Source of the DNA: Selaginella moellendorffii
Taxonomy: Eukaryota > Streptophyta > Lycopodiopsida > Selaginellales > Selaginellaceae
Assembly (NCBI RefSeq): GCF_000143415.4
Contig: NW_003314352.1
Coordinates: 119,310-175,953 of the forward strand
DNA: 56,644 nt
Reading direction: 5' to 3'
Part shown: positions 10,850 through 24,014 of the stretch, piece after piece
Layout: each line of letters starts with the position of its first letter
Position numbering within the stretch: the stretch's first letter is position 1
Translations under genes and position numbers: made by a program
The notes under the pieces: generated by a model
What the model was told of the DNA's origin: nothing
Database searches by the model: none
What the model saw: only the letters and a program-made list of their open reading frames with translations

Positions 10850-11355
10850 CTAAAGCTGGAGAAAGAAGAGATCAGTTCCATGCCCGTCCTGAACGAGAAT
10901 CTCAAACCTGGTGGTGATAGGGGCGATATCCTGCTCCGGAAGAACTTTGGTGATCTTCACGCAGTACCTCTTGTGGGGCTCTACATGCGATTCTCGGATA
11001 CAGCCGATATGTGTTCCACACTTCTTACACCGCAGCTTGGATGTTTCTCTCCGGCGATTTTTGACAATGCTCCAGCTCCAGCTCCAGCAGTACGTGGTAG
11101 CCTCTTCCAACTGGAACCGGCTGTCATCGATGTCCACGAACACCAGAACTTTCTTTCGGCTGAAGCTTTCGTATTTGCTCCCCCTCTCCTGCACCAAGCG
11201 ATCCGACGAGCTTAGCTTCAAAGCAAATCCGCAAGCTCCACAGCTGAAACGAGAAGGATCAAAATGCCGTCCTCCAGAAAAAAATTCTTCACGAACCTGT
11301 AGCTGACATCTCGTTGGGACTTGGACAGAGAAGGCTGCCACACTCGATCCTCCAT
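10850..11355 (-). CDS. Small zinc-ribbon protein, At4g08330-like family, copy B
   Basis: Two exons are inferred: 11,355-11,297 and 11,243-10,850, giving 150 residues. The spliced start reads MEDRVWQPSL and then RDVSYSCGACGFALKL, an excellent match to the family start. The long unspliced frame beginning at 11,341 runs through the intron and is not preferred. The intron splits the Ser codon before the first Cys, exactly as in copy A, which supports common descent. A second CxxC (LRCKKCGTHIG) completes the zinc site. An insertion rich in Trp and Ser (WSWSWS) lies between the pairs. Function is unknown. Copies A and B are strongly diverged, so the duplication is old. Confidence 0.85.
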
Positions 11356-11585
11356 GCTGCTGAGCCGCCTAGGCTCGTCTCCTTCCTCTGTGCTAGAGCT
11401 GACCTTCCAAATAGAAACTTCCGCGTAAGTCTAGTTCATGTAAGGCTTATCTCGAGTTTTGGGACGACTAAGTCTCGGTGGATCGCTCGCGCTGATTATT
11501 CACAGCAAAGAATACTGTACACATTTGTCCACCACATCGCTGGCTCTGATAGAGAAACGCTGGAAAACAAACCAGAGAACACCCT

Positions 11586-12739
11586 TTAAGCTACAAACAC
11601 TATGAGGATCACCAAGAGTAAGACGCCAAAGAGGAAGACCAACAAACAAGTCTGCAGAAAAACAAAGGTAAAGTTGCCAGTCAGAGATAAAAAAGAGATC
11701 AAACTTACCAGAGATGTTCCGGACTTTTGACTCTCCTCGGCTCTTGACAAGTGCCGCCTCGCATCGCGAGTTAGAGCTTCGGAGCTATCCACATTTGTCT
11801 CGACCTCACCTATACAGCAATAAAACAACAAAGGTTTTGATACCACAACAAGTCTTGCAACAAATCCTCACCTATAATGTTGCCTTGCTCTCGCACCAAA
11901 ACAGCCAGGTCGGAAAAAATCTCATGCACTTCTCCTATTTGATTTTGGATCTCTCTTATGCTTTCTTCTCGCTCCTCGATGATGGCTTCATTGAACATGA
12001 CTTCGTTCTCCAGACGCAAGACATCTTGCCTGCATCAATCAGCCAGTTCAGAGATGAGAGAAAGAGAACAGACAAGTAGAGTACCGTCTTTGCTCGACTA
12101 GCATAGCTCGATCCTCTCGACTCTCCTGTGAAGTAAGGTTTAGCTCACCGGCTGTGTAACTATATGGAATAAGAAGCTGGAAATCAGAAACTTGGTTGAC
12201 GTGATGAAGCAAGTACCTCGAAGGAAGAACGGCTTCAGGGACGAACGGTGTATACGCTGCTTCCCATTCGGCAGCTTTCTTCTGGACTGCTTGAAAGTCC
12301 TGCAGAACCGCCTGGAAATCTCTTGCAAGCTTTGCATCTTCGTATTTCTTGCTGGCCTGTATGATCCATCAACGAGTAAAGAAAAAACCACAAAGGAGAG
12401 AAAAGATCCTACACTTCCTGGAACACTGTGGTCGATTTTGCTTGCTTCCTTCAACGCGTTCGAGGTGTCCTTCACCATGTTCCCAATCTGTTGCCGCAAT
12501 TTGTGACTAGACAAGAATGAAAATAAAATCACAGATGAACGGAAGAACAATGTTCTTTTGACTTACAGCTGCTTGCGTCCTTCAACCGTGTCTTTGGGAG
12601 TTCCCAAATTATTGACGAGCTTCTTGAAGGCGGACACTCTTGTGTTGATTTGGAAAACGCCGCTCGACAGCAGCGACGTAGCCCGCTGTTGCTTGCTCGG
12701 CGAAGGCCCTTCATTGGATTCTATGTCCTGATAGCTCAT
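11586..12739 (-). CDS. SYP2-group Qa-SNARE syntaxin (vacuolar/prevacuolar)
   Basis: Seven exons are inferred: 12,739-12,567, 12,506-12,413, 12,356-12,217, 12,159-12,085, 12,029-11,872, 11,809-11,709 and 11,651-11,586. They sum to 268 residues, the usual size of the plant SYP21/SYP22 group. The start reads MSYQDIESNE, the N-terminal helices include GVFQINTRVSAFKKLV, and the SNARE helix lies at about residues 160-225 (FNEAIIEERE, QIGEVHEIFSDLAVLV). The zero-layer Gln is in REQGN. A C-terminal anchor follows (TCLLVFLFGVLLLVILIVFVA). Known role: target-membrane SNARE for fusion at the prevacuole and vacuole. A rearranged pseudogene copy lies at 5,176-5,830. Confidence 0.92.
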
Positions 12740-12943
12740 GATCCCCGAAAACCCCTAGCGCCCAAAAATCCTCTCCTTACTCCCCAGCCGCGGCCGGGCC
12801 GCTACAATCTTAAGATCTAGGCTATCTAGCACTTACGATCCACCAGCGCGCGATCGCGTGCTTGAACAACAATGGCGTGCCCGACAATGACGTGACGCCC
12901 TAAAAATAAGCCTCTAATATTCTGCCACGTGGCAATAAAGAAC

Positions 12944-12951
12944 AAAAAAAA
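12944..12951 (-). terminator. Pol III terminator of tRNA-Arg
   Basis: A run of eight T on the minus strand lies four bases after the 3' end of the tRNA. This is the standard RNA polymerase III stop. Confidence 0.75.
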
Positions 12952-12954
12952 GAT

Positions 12955-13027
12955 CACTCTCGGTGGGACTCGAACCCACAATCCCTTGATTAGAAGTCAA
13001 ATGCCTTATCCATTAGGCCACGAGAGC
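12955..13027 (-). tRNA. tRNA-Arg (anticodon TCT)
   Basis: The minus strand folds as a 73-base cloverleaf: acceptor GCTCTCG with CGAGAGT, D arm with AATGGATA loop, anticodon loop CTTCTAA (TCT at 34-36), T arm GTGGG-TTCGAGT-CCCAC. The first acceptor pair is G-T. No intron. A run of eight T follows at 12,951-12,944 and serves as a Pol III terminator. Confidence 0.93.
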
Positions 13028-13134
13028 CAATGGCAAACACTATTGAAATCTGAGGTATATATAGAAAGGTATTTGGAGGTATTTGAAAGTTTTAGCGGGA
13101 AATTCTCCTCTCTCTAGGGTTCTTCGTTGTCGCC

Positions 13135-16346
<3,212 letters not shown>

Positions 16347-16353
16347 AAAAAAA
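16347..16353 (-). terminator. Pol III terminator of tRNA-Tyr
   Basis: A run of seven T on the minus strand lies nine bases past the tRNA 3' end. It touches the last base of the MCM8 stop codon on the other strand. Confidence 0.7.
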
Positions 16354-16362
16354 GGAATCTTG

Positions 16363-16445
16363 TCCGACCTGCCGGAATCGAACCAGCGACCTAAGGATTT
16401 CTGAGAAACTACAGTCCTCCGCTCTACCAACTGAGCTAAGGTCGG
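16363..16445 (-). tRNA. tRNA-Tyr (anticodon GTA) with a short intron
   Basis: The minus strand gives acceptor CCGACCT with AGGTCGG, D loop AGTTGGTA, anticodon GTA followed by G37, then a 10-base intron TTTCTCAGAA, and the T arm GCTGG-TTCGATT-CCGGC. The mature length is 73. Plant nuclear tRNA-Tyr genes characteristically carry an intron one base 3' of the anticodon, as here. The gene is antisense to, and immediately beyond, the MCM8 3' end. Confidence 0.93.
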
Positions 16446-16544
16446 AATATGAAGGTGAATCAAAATTCTGACGTTATAAATCGTGAATCGATTAAAAAAA
16501 AGGTTTTTTTTTCAGACAATTCACTTATATCCTGTTTGGAACTT

Positions 16545-17209
16545 TCAGAAGAGCAGCGATGCCCAGGCAGCAAGGAACGAAGCTCCACCAAAAGGCGCCA
16601 AAAACGCATACTTGCGGTTCTCTAGAATCGCTACAGTGTAGCAGCTGCCACAAAAAGTAAGAGCTCTCTCATTCCCTCCTCTAGAAAACAATCCAAGCTT
16701 ACGTTCCAGAGAAAGCGAAGATTCCAAACGATAGAAGACCACCAAACTGCGAAAGCGGGGACCAAAGATGAAAGAACGAATCGATCGATCGAGAGACTTA
16801 CGACGTGAGGATGCTTGGCAACTGGAGCCGCGACCAGCGCCGCCGTGTGCATCAAATGATACAATGCCGCGGTGTTGTAAACCTTCGCAAAACAAAAATT
16901 CGCGAAGAAATTCGAGCAAAGCTGAAGAACTCCTCCCATACCTCCTTGTAAACGGGATTCTTTGGCTTGTACATATGCGATCCATACGTTCCAAGCCCCA
17001 CGGCGGCCATTCCTGCGAGAAAAGGGGCAAAATTCGTCGCCAAAATCGACCCACAAGGGGAGAAAGCGCTCACCGGAGAATGCCGCTACCTTATGCCACA
17101 CGGTCGGATCCATCGCGCGCACGTATTGCGACACGGACGCCGTGAATCCCTCCTCCTTGCGCGCTTGAGCTCCAAGAAGAAGCTCCTCTTCTCCCTCGTT
17201 AGCTGCCAT
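16545..17209 (-). CDS. TMEM256/DUF423-type small membrane protein
   Basis: Five exons are inferred: 17,209-17,074, 17,012-16,942, 16,882-16,802, 16,746-16,703 and 16,644-16,545, giving 143 residues. The conserved core reads MDPTVWHKVAAFSG, GMAAVGLGTYGSHMY, YNTAALYHLMHTAALVAAP, FGGLLSFGIFAFSGTCYT and LAPFGGASFLAAW, the pattern of the TMEM256 family. About four membrane segments are expected. Biochemical function is not established. The first 30 residues are polar and not part of the domain. It is divergent from the gene at 17,391. Confidence 0.88.
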
Positions 17210-17390
17210 TTGAGCCAAAACCCTAAAATCACCACCAGGTGCCACGTCAGCTGACACCTGGCGGTAATTGTCATCCATGTCATACACACACACACGATTC
17301 ACACACACTAGATTCATTCATTCCCACGTCTAGGGCTTTAGCGGGAGTCCGTGGCGTGGTAGCGAGCGCCACGCAATTCCTCCAGGTGAA
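17210..17390. promoter_or_regulatory. Shared divergent promoter region
   Basis: Only 181 bases separate the two start codons. It contains a short (CA)n stretch near 17,282-17,308 and an AGGGCTTTAGCG element near the plus-strand start, similar to the TAGGGTTT-type 5' leaders of other genes in this window. Co-regulation is inferred from the spacing. Confidence 0.4.
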
Positions 17391-18540
17391 ATGGCTGCCG
17401 AGACGTCGATTCTCGGGGTAGAGAAGCAGTCGCTTAGATTGAGAGGCCTTCATTGCGAAGGCGCGGCAAGAATCGGGCGCGGGATTAGAGGGAGAGGGAT
17501 TCCAGATAGCGGTAGGGAGCTCGTTGTGTCGATCGAGCCATTGTTTTTCGGCAGGATCATGACGATCGATTCGATTAGGATACACAACGCGCCACTCCAG
17601 GGGGGGAATTTCATCCGTAGTAGCAGGAATTTTGCAGCGCCTTCCTCGCGGCTGAAGATCGCAAGCACGAAATTCAGTCCAGGGAGGAGATTTGTGGATA
17701 GAGATTTTAGCGTGCGCGCCTCGGCATCGGCCGGTCCCGGACAAACGCAGAACGGGTAAACAATTTTCTTTTCCTTTCATTTCTTTGCTCATTGGTGCTA
17801 GTTTTGGAGTTTATTGACTCAAACGTTATGTGTTTTGGATGACTGATATTGTTTTGCTAGAGGTGGAGAGAAGGCATTGCCTGTGAAGCCCGATCCATCG
17901 GTATGATTAATTTCCCTCCTCTGTAAGAAGTTATGTTTTTTTTTCCTCTTCTTTCGCTGAAATTTTGCGGGTTTTATTTTGTTTGCAGGTAACTCCTGAC
18001 GACGTTGTGCTAGCTCAACTCAAAGCATTACGAGAGCGAGACCTCGCGACTGTGTAAGCTGGTGAAATTTTCTTTTTTTACTGAATATTCATTTCGTCTT
18101 TTCTAGATACGAGTTTGCCTCCCCGGCAAACAAGAGCCACACTGGTCCGCTCCCGAGGTTCACGCAAATGATGGAGAGAGCTTACAGTGTAAGTCCTAAA
18201 AATACAGCAACTTAGTGATCTTCTTATCCATCTTGTGTGATCCAGCTGATGATTGGACATAAGGATGCTCGGATTCTCAGCTCGATGACTATAAGCCCGA
18301 ATAGATTTCAGCAGGTACCATAAACTAGTGCTTTCTTCAGTCATACTCTTTCACAATTTTGCAGCGCATTGTCATTACGGGTGCCAATGGGAAGAACGCA
18401 ACTTTCTCTTGGGCATTATCAAAGCAGGTGGTCTGTCAAAAAGAGAAAACGATCTTTCTGAAGACTTGCTTTTCTTTTTGCAGGAAGAAGGTGCTCATGA
18501 AGGATGCTGGATGACAGACACCGTGAGGCGGGACGATTGA
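17391..18540 (+). CDS. Unknown protein, probably plastid-targeted (DUF4864-like)
   Basis: Seven exons are inferred: 17,391-17,755, 17,861-17,900, 17,989-18,053, 18,107-18,188, 18,246-18,314, 18,365-18,427 and 18,484-18,540. They sum to 246 residues. The first about 120 residues are rich in Arg and Ser with few acids, as in chloroplast transit regions. The rest forms a compact alpha/beta-looking domain: TPDDVVLAQLKALRE, YEFASPANKSHTGPLPRF, RIVITGANGKNATFSWAL and GCWMTDTVR. The pattern resembles the DUF4864 family of plants and bacteria, but I cannot confirm it without a search. No catalytic motif is evident. The small introns and intact phases support a real gene. Confidence 0.8.
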
Positions 18541-18691
18541 AATCACACGCTAGATGGGAACTAAAAATAAAAGCTACTCTGAAAATGAAGCTGGTAAATC
18601 TATCCTATCTTATTCGCAGATCTGGTACTGCTTATTCTACTTCTTTGAGTAGTTTTTCTCGCAGCAAAAGCTAGAACAAAAGCCAGTGCTC

Positions 18692-19243
18692 CTAGCAGCA
18701 GAACGCGTCCCGGAGGTCGTCCAGCTCAAAACTGGAATCGGCATCCTCGTCCAGGTCTTTCAGGAGCTGGGAAAGATCGTCGTCGGGCTCGTCTTCGTCG
18801 TCCACGATCGGGGCGGCCGCCGGCATGACGTGGTAAATCACTCTGTGGGTCGTTTCAAAGAAGTTGCTGGCATCGATCAGCTCCATCATCTTCTGGTACG
18901 CGTCCTTCAAGGCCAGGCCCCCGGCGCACACGGCCTCGCGCACGTCCTTGACGAGCTCTTTCGAGCTGTCGTAGCGATCTTCTTCCTCGTCGCCGTCGCC
19001 GTCGCCGTGGTCGCCCTTGTCATCGCAGTCGGGCTTCCTGGAGCTGGCGATCTTCTCTAGCGTCGAGACCTGGAACTGGATCGCCGCCGCATAGGCTTGA
19101 CCCAGAGTGGCGTAGAAGCCCTTTGGCACCGACTCAATGTTGCGGAAGCCCGTGTCATCGTCCTCGAAGATGAATCTTACCACGGCGTAGTACTCGCTCT
19201 CCGCTTTCCTCCGCTTGCTGCCCAGGCTCTTGGTCCTCGCCAT
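18692..19243 (-). CDS. Unknown acidic protein
   Basis: Intronless frame of 183 residues. The ATG at 19,243 (MARTKSLGSKRRK) is preferred, since the codon nine bases upstream is TTG. A basic start is followed by a globular-looking part (YYAVVRFIFEDDDTGF, GFYATLGQAYAAAIQFQ), an Asp/Glu run near residue 85, helices, and an acidic C-terminus. No known domain is recognised. Codon choice is GC-rich like the neighbouring genes, which supports coding. It is convergent with the gene ending at 18,540. Confidence 0.7.
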   Translation of the reverse strand: MARTKSLGSKRRKAESEYYAVVRFIFEDDDTGFRNIESVPKGFYATLGQAYAAAIQFQVSTLEKIASSRKPDCDDKGDHGDGDGDEEEDRYDSSKELVKDVREAVCAGGLALKDAYQKMMELIDASNFFETTHRVIYHVMPAAAPIVDDEDEPDDDLSQLLKDLDEDADSSFELDDLRDAFCC

Positions 19244-20265
19244 CCCTCCCAAGAACCCTAAAAGTGTGACGTCAGTTCAATCTTTGCCAACTTCTATGCA
19301 TCCTTTTTATAACGCTCTAATTTACACATTTTTCTAAAGGAAACAAGACGTTTCTAATAATTTAACAAAAGTGAGAGCTCGAGAATTCGTTGTCTCTGAT
19401 CGATTTACAACAAGGTTTTTGTCCCGCTACGATTCGAATCCATTCGATGAGGAAGACGTTAATCCCTTCTCGGTGAGAAATTCTTCCCTTTCGATTTCTT
19501 TTCAGCAGTGAGTTAATAAAGAATCGGCTTGGAACGACCCTTCTAGGAGCTATAGAACACCAGCTTATGACAGCTTTGAAAGAAGCTAGAAGTTCTTTCG
19601 ACAATTTAACTTTTCCAGCTTCGAATGTAAAACAAACAGGGAGCGAACCTTAGACCAGCCCAATCCCCCAGGCCATGGACTATTCTCAAAATATTCCCGT
19701 GGTTCGTGTCAGAATGGGTCCTAAGTTGTCTCTTGGCTTTCTTCAACAAGTATCTGGCGGCAAATGAGCTCGCCAACCGTCCCTGGAATCCCACTCTAAC
19801 ACGGCACAAGTACGAGTGTATCGCCACAGGACACTTGACAGCCTCGTACCCGTGGTTTGGATCGTCGGGCGGAGGGAACTCGAGCAACTAAGCCCAAGGG
19901 GATAATCGCTTAATCGCTCTTCCCGGGATGTGTCCAGCTTGAGAACCGGCTAAAAATCTACATGCTTTTCTGGTTTGTCATGCTTGAGCGTTCCTCCACA
20001 AACAAATCTCGTTCGAGGAGCCCTAGGAGATGGTGACGCGTGGCGGCTGCCTCTCGCTTAAACGTCAATTTCCCCATTTCGACCACTTTCATTTGTTTGG
20101 CTCCCATAAAGAGGCATGACTTTCCCTCTTTTCTATTTCTATTCCTCTCGCGATTCCCGTTGCATTCGCAGCGTACAGAAGCTAGATCGCCGCTCGCCTA
20201 TAGAATCGTGGGCTCGCGGCATGGGATAGGGATTAGAAATCTTTGGGAGGAGGTTTGGACGATCC
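19244..20265. other. Intergenic region with possible exon remnants
   Basis: At 19,424-19,479 on the plus strand a frame reads LSRYDSNPFDEEDVNPFS and ends at a GT donor. This resembles the N-terminus of secretory carrier membrane proteins (SCAMP), with Leu where Met is expected, and no later SCAMP exon is visible. At 19,606-19,891 both strands are open (minus reads DDPNHGYEAVKCPVA) but match nothing I know. From 19,900 to 20,265 I see nothing but the leader of the next gene. Confidence 0.4.
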
Positions 20266-20916
20266 ATGGATCGGCGCGGAGTGATCAGCTGCTTTACGCG
20301 GACGTCTCCGGCTAGGGACTCCACCTCCTCGGTACTGCTACTGCTCGGCAGTGATCAAAATCTCCTCCAGCAGCTTCAAGGCGAGGATCATCGCGACCAG
20401 CGTTGGCGGCAGTATTGCGAGAGTCTTGATGATCAAGAGGAGATGGCGGGCGGCGATCAGGACGAGGGGCCCGACGATGCCGGAAGGCCGCCAAAGTCGT
20501 GCTTGCCGACGGCATTCTTTAAGTCGTGGCCGCTCCTTTCTTTGCTCCTCGCCAAGCGGCCTTGGCCAGGGTTGGATTCTTCCCCCGAGAACAGGAGGAA
20601 GAACAGCACGCCAACCTCTAGTCATGATCAGGCCCGGGATTCTTCCAGGAGCCAGGCGGCGATCGTGGCCAATGCCGCGGTGTGGAGGATCATGGCCAAG
20701 AGGATCGTGAGCGAGGTCCATTGCCGGAGGCGGCGAATGGTCCGGCAGATGAGCGGCGGGCTCATGGCGAGGAAGAAGGGGATCGATTTCGCGTACGACG
20801 AGGGGAGCTACGCCAAGAACTTCGACATGGGGCGCGAGAATTGGATCAAAAGTGATCCGTGCTTGGCAGTGAGGAGGAGCGATGAGATTCAAGAGCACCA
20901 GGATAAACATGTGTGA
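20266..20916 (+). CDS. Unknown basic protein with FAYDEGSYAKNFD motif
   Basis: Intronless frame of 216 residues from ATG 20,266. The first 120 residues are of low complexity. The C-terminal part is richer in information: a basic helix (RRRRMVRQM), then FAYDEGSYAKNFDMG. Many small land-plant proteins of unknown function carry a similar Y-D-x-x-S-Y-A-x-N-F-D stretch near their C-terminus. The opposite strand is also largely open over 20,338-20,910, so the strand call rests on that motif. Function unknown. Confidence 0.6.
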   Translation: MDRRGVISCFTRTSPARDSTSSVLLLLGSDQNLLQQLQGEDHRDQRWRQYCESLDDQEEMAGGDQDEGPDDAGRPPKSCLPTAFFKSWPLLSLLLAKRPWPGLDSSPENRRKNSTPTSSHDQARDSSRSQAAIVANAAVWRIMAKRIVSEVHCRRRRMVRQMSGGLMARKKGIDFAYDEGSYAKNFDMGRENWIKSDPCLAVRRSDEIQEHQDKHV

Positions 20917-21321
20917 CTAGCGACATCTTTTCAAGCTTTTTAGTTTTTCAAGTTCAGTGGCACTCACAGGCTATCATGTTGCCCTCCCTGTGCTGCCAAA
21001 AGAATCCCTCGTGCCTGTTCCCTACTGATATAACAGCATGGGGCCACCATGCATTGGGTTTAGGTAAATTACTATACTCTTTATGCAATTTAAATTGCTT
21101 ACTATAATTTTGAAAAACAATACTTTTAATTTTAGATACTAAATTGACGAGTTTACAATTTACTTTACAAATAAAAAGGATAAAGGTAAACTTAAAGGGG
21201 CTAGTTGCTAATTCCACGCTATTAATGAGAGCAATCACTTCCAGAACACCCTCATGGATCACTCCTAGCATGTGCAAGTAACAATATCCTCAACTTAAGA
21301 TGGTGCAAAAGGTGGTGAGAG

Positions 21322-21402
21322 TATTCTTGTGGTGATGATTAATATTACTGGATGAGAGTTATAAACTCAATCATGGTCACTGTTTTCATCACCACAAGAA
21401 TA
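21322..21402. repeat. Hairpin with 17-base perfect arms
   Basis: TATTCTTGTGGTGATGA at 21,322-21,338 is the exact reverse complement of 21,386-21,402, with a 47-base loop. Weaker pairing extends outward on both sides (GGTGGT with ACCACT). It could be a small foldback or MITE-like element. Confidence 0.7.
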
Positions 21403-22089
21403 TGGTAATAACCACTTTTTACTCTTTGGCATCACTAAATTACCAAGCTAAGCTTGGTTTGGCATTCATTCAGTCTATCTTGCATCATAAAAAATCTGGT
21501 TATAAAGTACAGAAAATTATATGAAATTTAATGATCTTAGAAAAGATGAGAAAGAAAAGATGTCATGCTTCTTCCATATTTTTCATGGTCTATTTTGTTA
21601 TATATAGATTCTTTGTGAGGTTTCATATATACAATGTAGATATAAACAAGATTAACTTTGGTTGCCACTAAACCACTGATTATCTATAAAAGTATAAAAT
21701 CCTCATAATCTAAAGATACCTCTCTTTTGCTATATTGAGGGTGCTTTTGGTGCCAGATAGCTTTTGTGATTTTTTGTTAATCATTAGCATGGAAGGTTGT
21801 AGGAGTGATTGTTTTTCTTGTAGGTTTGAGCATAAGCTACCATCCTTCTGTAGCAAGACTGTCCTTTCACAGCAAGAGTGGGAGTATTATGAGTTAAGTA
21901 CCAAATATTGCTACATAACATCACATTGCACCTTTAGTTAATAGAAAAACTTATTTAACTTCTGAGTCATACATATCTTATATAGGAGAGTCACAGTATG
22001 TATGGAGAAAGCGTGAAATAAAATATAAAAAACCAACTCCCCAAGGTGTTATATGCTAAAGAATCTCCAAAAGCATGATTGAAATGATA

Positions 22090-22400
22090 AAGAGTTTATT
22101 GAACGAAATTGAGTTCAAGATCAAGTTTGAGACTAAATTCGAGACCAAGTTCGAGACCAAGTTCAAGACCAAGTCCAAGATCGAGTTCGAAACCGAAGTC
22201 TGAGATCTAAGAACAGGTTCGAGACTGAGTCCAAGATCAAGTCTAAGATCAAGTCCGAGATAGAGTCCAAAGTTGGGTTTGAGACTAAGTCTAAGATCAA
22301 GTCTGAGATCAAGTTTAAGATAGAGTCCGAGGTTGAGTTCAAGATCAAGTTCAAAATCGAGTCCAAGGTCGAGTTCGAGGTCGAGTCCAAGATCAAGAAG
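22090..22400. repeat. 12-base minisatellite
   Basis: About 25 imperfect copies of a 12-base unit of the form AAGTYYRAGAYY run through this stretch. Because the unit is a multiple of three, the minus strand stays open and would read a Leu/Asp/Ser/Asn-rich repeat. I regard that frame as a by-product, not a gene. Confidence 0.85.
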
Positions 22401-23096
22401 GTATTAAACCTTCAAAAGTGATGAAGGCAAAAATCTTTTTCTTCTTGGAGATTCTCTACAACCATGAAATTAAACTCAATAATAATAAAGTTGTCACTGG
22501 TATTAATGCTTTTATAGAAAGAATATGATTTAACTGCTGAAAATAACTAGACTAAGAGGTGTTGATCAAACTTGATCAATTGCAGCATCTTTGGTGTGGA
22601 AATCCACACTATTTCCATAAACAACATCCAAGGACACAATGGTGATCTGGCTGCTAGAGGCACCTAATTTCTTGAGTATTACAAGAAAGTGTGGGTGAAT
22701 GAAGAAACCATTGCTTGGCAGCCATGTTGCAATAAGGTGATCTATCTTCTTGAAACAAAAATAAAGGTTATTCTGAGAATATTCTTTTAGACAATTTTAA
22801 AGTATAAAGGTTAAAGGTTAAAAAGATGCACAAAGACTTTTACCTTGGGAAAATTGGGGTACACCAAACATCATAGAGATCTAGGTGGGATGCTTTATGT
22901 TAACACATGTACCACCTATCTAGATACCCAGATAACTTGTATAACGACTATGGTGTGTTTTCCTCCATGTGGCTCAGTTAGGCACTCGATTTTGAGAATA
23001 TTCTTTCTTAATCTAGGAGTTCTGCTAATTTATTTGAACCGATATTAGATGCAATGTTTAGATTTTGTACTTTCTAAACAAACATACCCAAATTCT

Positions 23097-23122
23097 ATTA
23101 TTATTATTATTATTATTATTAC
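23097..23122. repeat. (ATT)n microsatellite
   Basis: About eight to nine perfect ATT units. Confidence 0.9.
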
Positions 23123-23287
23123 AAGTTTAAGATCATTAGCATAGCAAAAGTAGGAAATATGAGATCACATAAATCAGAATATTTGGGTTTGAAAAAAATT
23201 CTTGATTAGTTGTACCTTAGATGTTTGACTTAATGTAGTGCAGATTATAAAAGGGCATTCTTTTACCTCATATTACCATGTAAGTAT

Positions 23288-24014
23288 GGAAAGCAAAACA
23301 TTTCTCTATTTAATTTTATTACTTGCAGTCATTCTGAAAAATGAAAATTTTTGTGCTGCCACTACAAGTATCAAAGTAGAAGGCTATGTTTATTGCACTA
23401 ACTGTGGTTCACTTTCTCAGAGTGGCATCTTCAGTAAGAAAATGATCTATCTTCTATATTTTTCTAATCTTGTTAAATCTTTCAGATGTCAAGGTAAACC
23501 TGGTTTGTCCAAGAGATAGTGATTCATCATTTACAAATAGTAGAGGATACTTTGATATCTTTGAAATAGTGAAGACTGGAACAAATATTGGGAGTTGCCA
23601 AGTGAATGTGGATACAAGTAGAGCACCACGAGGGTGTTCTCTCTTAACAGACATAAATGGTGGATCAAGTGGCCAATCCTTAAGAACATGCATCAATAAT
23701 GGAAATAATAAGTTCATTTGTGGACCCTATTATTTTACTCCAAATGCTTGTTCACCTCCACCACCCCTCCACCACCACCACCACCTAGAAGACCACCCCC
23801 ACCACGACCAAGAACTCCTCTACCACCACAACCAAGAAGGCCACCACCACCTAGAACACAACCACCACCACCACCTACACCACCACTATCACCAACTCCA
23901 CCACCATTAGAACCACCCCTATTGTCACCACTAGCACCAACACCTCCAACATTGGCACCAGAATCACCAGCATCAGCACCAGGCCCAGCTCCTACACCAT
24001 CATCATTGCTATAA
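23288..24014 (+). CDS. Pollen Ole e 1-type secreted protein with frame-switched Pro/His-rich tail
   Basis: Two exons are inferred: from ATG 23,288 to 23,435, and from 23,486 onward. A signal peptide (MESKTFLYLILLLAVIL) precedes VEGYVYCTNC, VKVNLVCPRD, TNSRGYFDIFEI, CQVNVDTSRAP and FICGPYYFTPNAC, the six-Cys Ole e 1 pattern of extracellular plant proteins. After CSPPPP the frame becomes His-rich and stops at 23,910. A neighbouring frame, open from about 23,718 to 24,014, encodes a typical Pro-rich wall-protein tail (PPPRRPPPPRPRTP). A single indel in the CCACCCCTCC stretch near 23,763 would explain this. The end given here is that of the Pro-rich frame. It may be a recent frameshift allele, an assembly error or a decaying gene. 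Confidence 0.65.

Larger units (their letters stand above)
20917..23287. repeat. AT-rich repeat DNA
   Basis: No intact gene is seen. The region includes an imperfect hairpin (21,322-21,402), a stretch at about 21,880-22,010 related to the integrase remnant near 4,840-5,000, a 12-base minisatellite (about 22,090-22,400) and an ATT microsatellite (23,097-23,122). Confidence 0.6.

Noticed and set aside
19362-19604. Minus-strand frame of 80 codons
   Set aside because: No resemblance to any protein. The plus strand has the more protein-like NPFDEEDVNPF stretch.
22163-22396. Minus-strand frame with a Leu-Asp-Ser repeat
   Set aside because: It is entirely made of the 12-base minisatellite. No non-repetitive flanking coding sequence exists.
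22090-22400. CRISPR-like array
   Set aside because: The repeats are contiguous 12-base units with no unique spacers, in a eukaryotic genome.
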